From assembly GCA_035515055.1 (NCBI GenBank), contig DATJBV010000036.1, positions 16,339 through 80,338 of the forward strand: a stretch of 64,000 nt of DNA. Reading direction: 5' to 3'. The translations under genes were made by a program, and so were the position numbers. The stretch is from Pollutimonas sp035515055. Lineage in GTDB: Bacteria > Pseudomonadota > Gammaproteobacteria > Burkholderiales > Burkholderiaceae_B. Numbering within the stretch: position 1 is the first letter of the stretch; every line of letters begins with the position of its first letter. Positions 59,071-64,000 of this stretch are shown piece after piece. The notes below the pieces were generated by a model. It was given only the letters and a program-made list of their open reading frames with translations, searched no databases and was not told where the DNA came from.

Positions 59071-60207
59071 TCAGGCCCGCTGCATTTCGCGGGCAATAAT
59101 ATTTCGCTGGATTTCGCTTGTGCCTTCATAAATTTGAAGCACTTTCGCATCCCTGAAAAGCTTCTCGACCGGATAGTCGGTGGAATAACCCATGCCCCCG
59201 AAAATCTGTACGGCTTCGGTGGCGGCCCACATCGCCGCATCGGCGGCGAACGCCTTGGCCATCGAGGCCTGGATCGTGTTGGGCCGGCCCTGGTCAACCA
59301 GCCAGGCGGCCTGATAGGTCAGCAATCGGGCCGCTTCCAGGCGCATGCGCATTTCCGCCAGTTTGTGGGCGATGGCTTGATGATCGATGAGCGCGCTGCC
59401 CATGGAACGGCGTTCGCGCGCGTAGGCTAGCGATTCGTCGATGCAGCGTTCGGTCAACCCCACGCCAAACGCCGCCACCATGGGCCGGGAATGATCGAAC
59501 ACCTCCATGGCAAGCGTGAAGCCGCTGCCTTCATCGCCCAGGCGGTGATCGTCCGGCACGAATACGCGCTCGAAGAAGACTTCGGCCGTAGGGGCGGCAC
59601 GTTGGCCCAGCTTTCCGAGCGGCTGGCCCACGCTCAGGCCGGCGCTGTCGCGCGGCACGATAAAGGCGGTAAGGCCGCGGTGGCCGCCTTGCGCATTGGT
59701 CTTGGCAAACACGACAAAAAATGTGGCGAGCGTTGCATTCGAAATCCAGAGCTTGCTGCCGCTTAGTTCGTAGCCGCCCGGCACGCGCTCGGCACGCGTA
59801 CGTATGCCTGCCACGTCGGATCCTGCCGCCGGCTCGGTCATGGCAAACCCGGCTAGTGCACCCTTTACCGCAAGGCCAAGGTAGCGCGCCTGCTGCTCCG
59901 GCGTGCCGGCAATCACGATGGGTTCAAGCGCGAGAGCATTGACACATAAGGCTGTGCCTATGCCGAGGCAGGCATGGCATAAAGCTTCAGTGACAAGCAC
60001 CAATTCCATGCACCCCAGGCCTGCCCCGCCCACGGATTCCGGCAGATTGATATTCGCCACGCCCACCGCCACGGCCTTTTCCTGCAGGCTCGCCGGAAAG
60101 TCGGCATTGCGGTCGGCACCTGCGGCGAGCGGCATGATCTCGCGCCGCGCAAACTGGCGAGCCAAGTCCTGAATCTGCCGCTGCTGCTCGTCGAGTTCAA
60201 ACTGCAC
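59071..60207 (-). CDS. Acyl-CoA dehydrogenase
   Basis: The 378-residue flavoprotein oxidises an acyl-CoA to the 2-enoyl-CoA and passes electrons to ETF. It has AGFAMTEPAAGSDVAGIRTR (FAD/substrate loop), KLWISNATLATFFVVFAKT, and a C-terminal GGMGYSTDYPVEKLFRDAKV followed by QIYEGTSEIQRNIIAREMQR with the catalytic Glu region of short-chain and branched-chain enzymes. An etfA gene lies at the window's right end. First gene of the pair with the thiolase; promoter in 60208-60377. Confidence 0.92.
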   Translation of the reverse strand: MQFELDEQQRQIQDLARQFARREIMPLAAGADRNADFPASLQEKAVAVGVANINLPESVGGAGLGCMELVLVTEALCHACLGIGTALCVNALALEPIVIAGTPEQQARYLGLAVKGALAGFAMTEPAAGSDVAGIRTRAERVPGGYELSGSKLWISNATLATFFVVFAKTNAQGGHRGLTAFIVPRDSAGLSVGQPLGKLGQRAAPTAEVFFERVFVPDDHRLGDEGSGFTLAMEVFDHSRPMVAAFGVGLTERCIDESLAYARERRSMGSALIDHQAIAHKLAEMRMRLEAARLLTYQAAWLVDQGRPNTIQASMAKAFAADAAMWAATEAVQIFGGMGYSTDYPVEKLFRDAKVLQIYEGTSEIQRNIIAREMQRA

Positions 60208-60377
60208 CGTTTTTCCCCTGCGTGGTATTGATCATGCGTTTCCTGCCAGGCTAACTGGCCAGTGACTCGCCATTTTTCAATATAGTATTGGAGGCTTGCG
60301 CCCCCAGGGTGGCAGACACGGCCTAAAACCTTGCATAAACTGCCATTCTTCGGTTGGCATTAACGAGTCGACTAGCG

Positions 60378-61400
60378 ATGAGCCCACAAACCAAAACCGT
60401 ACCCGTACGCTTTGTCACTGACTTGATCGACGCCGTAGCCAAGAAGCCGGGATTCGACCCCGGCTGCATCCGGCGCGCGAGCATCGCGCCCGCACTACTG
60501 CGCCAACCCGGCGCACGCGTCACCATCGAGCAATTTGCCGACCTTTATCGTTTGCTAGCCATCCAGTTCGACGATGAAACGCCCGGCATCTTTTCACGGC
60601 CGCTGCGCAACGGGACATTCAAGTTTCTGTGCCTGGGCATGCTGGGCGCCAAGGACCTGCGCATCGCCCTGCATCGGTTTTCGGGCTTCTTTCGGCTTGT
60701 GCTCGACGAGCTGCAATTCGACGTCTCCACCGAGGACTCCGTGACGCGCATTGCCTTGGTGGAACGCACACCGCTGGGAGAGCGGCGGGTTTTGGGGCTG
60801 GAACTCATGCTGATGCTGGTGCAAGGCGTTGCGTCGTGGCTGATACAGCGGCGCATTCCTTTCTTGCGGATCGACCTGGCATATCCCGCGCCTGCGCATG
60901 CCGCCGACTACGCCGACCTTTACCCCGGCCCCGCCTATTTCGGCCAGGGCATCACCGCGCTCTACATGTCATCCGGACTCCTCCACGAACCCATACGGCA
61001 AGACAAGGCGGCACTTGCCACCTTCTTGCGCAACGCGCCGATGGACTGGTTTTATGTGTCGGTCAGCGATCGCCCATTCACGCACCGCGTAAAGGACCGG
61101 CTGCAAGACAGCCCGGGCGCGGCGCAAACCGTAGACACAATGGCGCGGCACCTGCACCTGTCGCCTCGCACGCTGGCGCGCAGGCTGGCCGCCGAGGGGA
61201 CACGCTTCCAGGCGATCAAGGATGGATGGCGGCGCGACGCGGCCATTGCCCGGCTGACAAAATCGGACGACCCGGTTGCCGCCATTGGCGCGAGCCTGGG
61301 ATTTGAAGATCCAACAGCGTTCAACCGCGCCTTCAAGGAGTGGACAGGAAGTACGCCCAACGCGTATAGAAAACGGCCTAGAGGCACAATCCTGTCTTAG
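60378..61400 (+). CDS. AraC family transcriptional regulator
   Basis: The 340-residue protein has an N-terminal effector domain of the arabinose-binding-like type (PF12625), with LPxxxF replaced by GTFKFLCLGMLGAKDLRIAL. A C-terminal AraC double helix-turn-helix follows: LHLSPRTLARRLAAEGTRFQ then AIGASLGFEDPTAFNRAFKE and WTGSTPNAYRK. Such proteins often control neighbouring lipid or acyl-CoA catabolism genes. It diverges from the dehydrogenase/thiolase pair and precedes the cleavage enzyme gene, so it may regulate both sides. The ATG at 60378 is preferred to a TTG eight codons earlier. Confidence 0.88.
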   Translation: MSPQTKTVPVRFVTDLIDAVAKKPGFDPGCIRRASIAPALLRQPGARVTIEQFADLYRLLAIQFDDETPGIFSRPLRNGTFKFLCLGMLGAKDLRIALHRFSGFFRLVLDELQFDVSTEDSVTRIALVERTPLGERRVLGLELMLMLVQGVASWLIQRRIPFLRIDLAYPAPAHAADYADLYPGPAYFGQGITALYMSSGLLHEPIRQDKAALATFLRNAPMDWFYVSVSDRPFTHRVKDRLQDSPGAAQTVDTMARHLHLSPRTLARRLAAEGTRFQAIKDGWRRDAAIARLTKSDDPVAAIGASLGFEDPTAFNRAFKEWTGSTPNAYRKRPRGTILS

Positions 61401-61447
61401 TGGCTAGAATGACTTGCACGCAATTAATAATCAATTCGGAGACAAGT

Positions 61448-62380
61448 GTGAAAGCATCGAACAAAGTCATCATCACATGCGCCGTGACCGGGTCCATTCA
61501 TACGCCCACCATGTCGCCTTACCTGCCTATAACCCCCGAAGAAATTGCCAACGATGCAATTGCGGCCGCCAAGGCCGGCGCGTCGATGCTGCACCTGCAT
61601 GCCCGTGATCCTGTCACTGGCCAGCCCAAGCAGGATCCGAAATTGTTTGCGCAATTTCTTCCTGTCATCAAGGAACAGACCGACGCCATCTTGAACATCA
61701 CGACGGGAGGCGGGCTTGGCATGTCGCTGGATGATCGCCTGGCCCCAGCGAAATGGGCGCAGCCCGAAGTCGCGTCCATGAACATGGGCTCCATCAACTT
61801 CAATATCTCGGGCGCCGGCGCCAAGATAGACAAGTTCAAGTTCGACTGGGAGCAGCCCTACCTGGAAATGACCAAGGACTTCATCCTTTCGAACACCTTC
61901 ACGCAAATCGAGCGAGGCGTCACCGAACTCTCCGCCATGGGCACCCGCTTCGAATTCGAGTGCTACGACCTTGGCCATTTGTACAACGTTGCGCACTTCG
62001 TGGACCGCGGACTGATCAAGCCGCCATTTTTCCTGCAGTGCATTTTCGGCATTCTGGGCGGCATGGGCCCTCACCATGAGAACCTCTTGCATATGCGGAC
62101 CATGGCCGACAAGCTCTTCGGCAATGACTACTACTTGTCCGTACTTGCCGCCGGGAAGCATCAACTGCCTTTCGTCACCATGAGCGCCTTGTTGGGCGGC
62201 AACGTCCGGGTCGGCCTCGAAGACAGTCTATACGCCGGGAAGGGGCGTCTGGCCACATCCAACGCCGAGCAGGTAACAAAAATCCGGAACATTCTGGAAG
62301 AACTTTCGCTGGAAATCGCCACACCGGAAGAAGCTCGCGCCATGCTTCAAACCAAAGGCAAAGACAACGTCGCGTTCTAA
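61448..62380 (+). CDS. Beta-keto acid cleavage enzyme (BKACE, DUF849 family)
   Basis: The 310-residue zinc-dependent TIM-barrel enzyme splits a beta-keto acid with acetyl-CoA to give acetoacetate and a new CoA ester. Metal ligands fit SMLHLHARDPVTGQP (HxH), and GILGGMGPHHENLLHM comes later; VIITCAVTGSIHTPTMSPYL is the N-terminal family strand. The GTG at 61448 has GGAGAC upstream and gives the normal family length; an in-frame start 16 codons earlier overlaps araC. The substrate could be a dehydrocarnitine-, amino-ketohexanoate- or ketoadipate-type acid. Confidence 0.88.
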   Translation: MKASNKVIITCAVTGSIHTPTMSPYLPITPEEIANDAIAAAKAGASMLHLHARDPVTGQPKQDPKLFAQFLPVIKEQTDAILNITTGGGLGMSLDDRLAPAKWAQPEVASMNMGSINFNISGAGAKIDKFKFDWEQPYLEMTKDFILSNTFTQIERGVTELSAMGTRFEFECYDLGHLYNVAHFVDRGLIKPPFFLQCIFGILGGMGPHHENLLHMRTMADKLFGNDYYLSVLAAGKHQLPFVTMSALLGGNVRVGLEDSLYAGKGRLATSNAEQVTKIRNILEELSLEIATPEEARAMLQTKGKDNVAF

Positions 62381-62424
62381 ACGATCATGAATAACTTAAA
62401 ACACCTAGAAAACGGAGATACAAC

Positions 62425-63636
62425 ATGAAGCATGCAGTCTTGACCACCGCCATTGCCGCAGCATTCGCCGGATACGGCGGCGCCGTATCCGCCAACGGCA
62501 TATCCGACGACGTGGTGCGTATTGGATTCATTACCGATATGTCGGGCGTCTATGCCGACTACGACGGTGCGGCCGGCGCCGAGGCCATACGCATGGCAAT
62601 CGAAGATGCGGGCGGATCCATCGCCGGAAAGAAAATCGAATTATTCGTGGCGGACCACCAGAACAAGGCGGATATTGCATCGGCCAAGGCCAGGGAATGG
62701 TACGACAGCAATAAAGTGGACGTGGTGTTTGGCGGCACCAATTCCGCAGCCAGTATTGCCATGTCGGCCGTGGCCGCCGAAAAGAACAAACTGTTCATTT
62801 CGACTGGCGCGGGCACATCGGCGCTGACCAACGAAAGCTGCAACCCTTACACGATTCAATACACCTATTCCACCAGCGGCTTGGCCAAGGGCACAGGCAG
62901 CGCGGTCGTCAAGAACGGCGGAGATAGCTGGTTCTTCATCACCACCGACTACACCTTCGGCCATGCCCTTGAACGTGAAACTTCGGACGTCGTAAAGTCG
63001 GAAGGCGGCAAGATCAACGGCGCTGTGCGCGTACCGCTGGGGGCGGCCGATTTTTCGTCGTTCATACTGCAGGCCCAGTCATCCAAGTCCAAGATACTCG
63101 GCCTGGCAAATGCCGGCGGCGATTTCGTCAATGCCGTCAAGACGGCGGCGGACTTCGGCCTGAACAAGACCATGAACATGGTCGGCCTGACCGTATTCAT
63201 GCAGGACATCCACACGCTGGGCCTGGATGTAACGCAGGGCATGTATTTCACCAGCCCATGGTTCTGGAACCAGTCCCCCGAAGCCAAGGCGTGGTCGGAT
63301 CGCATGGAACCCAGAATCAAGCGCAAGCCGTCATACATTCAGGCTGGCGACTATTCCGCCACGCAAGCCTACATCAAAGCGGTCACGGAATCGAAAACCG
63401 ATAACGGCGACGTTGTCATGAAGTGGCTCAAGGCAAACCCCGTGAACGACTTCTTCGTCACGAACGGCGTCATACGCGCCGACGGCCGCATGATGAACGG
63501 CATGACGCTTTTGCAGGTAAAGACGCCCGCGGAAAGCAGCGGCCCATGGGATTACCATAAGGCCGTGCAAAAAATATCGGCGGAAGAAATCTACGGTCCG
63601 TTGTCGCAATCCACGTGCAAATTCGTGAAAAGCTGA
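62425..63636 (+). CDS. Periplasmic substrate-binding protein, branched-chain amino acid ABC transporter type
   Basis: The 403-residue protein has a signal peptide (HAVLTTAIAAAFAGYGGAVS) and a Peripla_BP_6 domain beginning VVRIGFITDMSGVYADYDGA. VDVVFGGTNSAASIAMSAVA and WFFITTDYTFGHALERETSD line the cleft. CGGAGA precedes the ATG. It lies 44 nt after the cleavage enzyme gene on the same strand, so its ligand is probably that pathway's substrate or precursor. No permease or ATPase genes are seen before the window ends. Confidence 0.88.
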   Translation: MKHAVLTTAIAAAFAGYGGAVSANGISDDVVRIGFITDMSGVYADYDGAAGAEAIRMAIEDAGGSIAGKKIELFVADHQNKADIASAKAREWYDSNKVDVVFGGTNSAASIAMSAVAAEKNKLFISTGAGTSALTNESCNPYTIQYTYSTSGLAKGTGSAVVKNGGDSWFFITTDYTFGHALERETSDVVKSEGGKINGAVRVPLGAADFSSFILQAQSSKSKILGLANAGGDFVNAVKTAADFGLNKTMNMVGLTVFMQDIHTLGLDVTQGMYFTSPWFWNQSPEAKAWSDRMEPRIKRKPSYIQAGDYSATQAYIKAVTESKTDNGDVVMKWLKANPVNDFFVTNGVIRADGRMMNGMTLLQVKTPAESSGPWDYHKAVQKISAEEIYGPLSQSTCKFVKS

Positions 63637-63654
63637 TCCGCTGCCTTAAGTCAT

Positions 63655-63687
63655 GTGCTTTCCGCTGGGTAGGCCGGCGGAAAGCAC
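63655..63687. terminator. Hairpin between convergent genes, possible terminator
   Basis: GTGCTTTCCGC (63655-63665) and GCGGAAAGCAC (63677-63687) form a perfect 11-bp stem with an 11-nt loop. It lies 18 nt after the binding-protein stop and 25 nt after the etfA stop on the other strand. No T-run follows on either side, so it may be a rho-assisted terminator or 3'-end stabiliser. Confidence 0.5.
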
Positions 63688-63712
63688 AACTTGAATCGAA
63701 TGCTTCGGAAAA

Positions 63713-64000
63713 CTACAGCGCCGCGCCCAGTTCGGGCACGGCCTGGAACAGATCCGCCACCAGACCGTAGTCGGCCACGCCGAAGATAGGCGCTTCGGCG
63801 TCTTTGTTGATGGCCACGATGACTTTGGAGTCCTTCATGCCGGCCAGGTGCTGGATGGCCCCGGATATGCCCACCGCCACGTAGAGCTGCGGCGCCACGA
63901 TCTTGCCGGTTTGCCCGACCTGCCAGTCGTTGGGCGCGTAGCCCGCGTCCACCGCGGCGCGCGAGGCGCCGAGCGCCGCGCCCAGCTTGTCGGCCAGCTG
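63713..64000 (-). CDS. etfA: Electron transfer flavoprotein subunit alpha, C-terminal part, cut by window edge
   Basis: The last ~95 residues of ETF alpha are present: GYAPNDWQVGQTGKIVAPQL, then YVAVGISGAIQHLAGMKDSK and VIVAINKDAEAPIFGVADYG. This is the FAD-binding domain with the conserved GISGAIQH loop. ETF carries electrons from acyl-CoA dehydrogenases to the quinone pool. The reading frame is open to position 64000, and the start lies beyond the window. Confidence 0.95.
   Translation of the reverse strand, partial: QLADKLGAALGASRAAVDAGYAPNDWQVGQTGKIVAPQLYVAVGISGAIQHLAGMKDSKVIVAINKDAEAPIFGVADYGLVADLFQAVPELGAAL

Noticed and set aside
1..64000. CRISPR arrays, tRNA or rRNA genes, insertion sequences, phage or integrative elements
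   Set aside because: No spaced direct repeats, cloverleaf sequences, transposase or integrase motifs were seen on either strand; base composition by eye is even across the window.

Overview
The window reads as chromosomal DNA of a betaproteobacterium of the Alcaligenaceae type (Bordetella, Achromobacter, Pusillimonas or Candidimonas relatives). The grounds are GC-rich coding with strong third-position bias, gene orders typical of Burkholderiales (coxB-coxA-small ORF-DUF2970-coxC-DUF2909-SURF1-COX15-COX10-SCO; FmdB-DUF502-aspS), a CIRCE element in front of rpoH, and a cphA'/cphA cyanophycin synthetase pair. I see no insertion sequences, phage genes, tRNA or rRNA genes, or CRISPR arrays. Both ends cut through genes (glmS at the left, etfA at the right).

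Layout. 1-6.8 kb: glmS (partial), an Lrp/AsnC regulator, a glycosyltransferase, an MFS transporter, glmU, a PhaM-like granule protein and a NUDIX hydrolase. 7.0-15.5 kb: a complete-looking caa3-type cytochrome c oxidase and haem A assembly cluster without ctaG/cox11. 15.5-31.7 kb: housekeeping and accessory genes: a Na+/H+ antiporter with a cyclic-nucleotide domain, rpoH with CIRCE, a periplasmic binding protein, glutathione-dependent formaldehyde detoxification, a phospholipase D-type synthase, aspS with its usual neighbours, a second putative Na+/H+ antiporter and a GMC oxidoreductase. 31.7-45.6 kb: ubiA, then a leftward cluster read as napFDAGHBC-ccmABCDEFGHI. Its promoter region holds a perfect FNR box at the centre of a larger dyad. 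45.7-50 kb: two aminotransferases, a 53-residue membrane protein, a 2OG-Fe(II) oxygenase and a secreted dienelactone hydrolase. 50-57.9 kb: a cyanophycin locus with two tandem unequal cyanophycin synthetases, divergent from an ABC exporter and a DUF1854 protein. 57.9-64 kb: a catabolic group with thiolase, acyl-CoA dehydrogenase, AraC regulator, beta-keto acid cleavage enzyme, binding protein and etfA.

How it fits together. The cell respires oxygen with the caa3 oxidase and nitrate with periplasmic Nap. Both need c-type haem, and the Ccm system follows nap directly. FNR-type boxes stand before both nap and coxB, which suggests oxygen-responsive switching between them. Storage appears twice, in the PHA-granule protein and the cyanophycin locus. 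The most interesting material is (i) the two CphA copies, which have lost different active sites and look complementary, with the poorly understood transporter/DUF1854 pair beside them; (ii) the concentric dyad around the nap FNR box; and (iii) a NapF that lacks one cluster cysteine.
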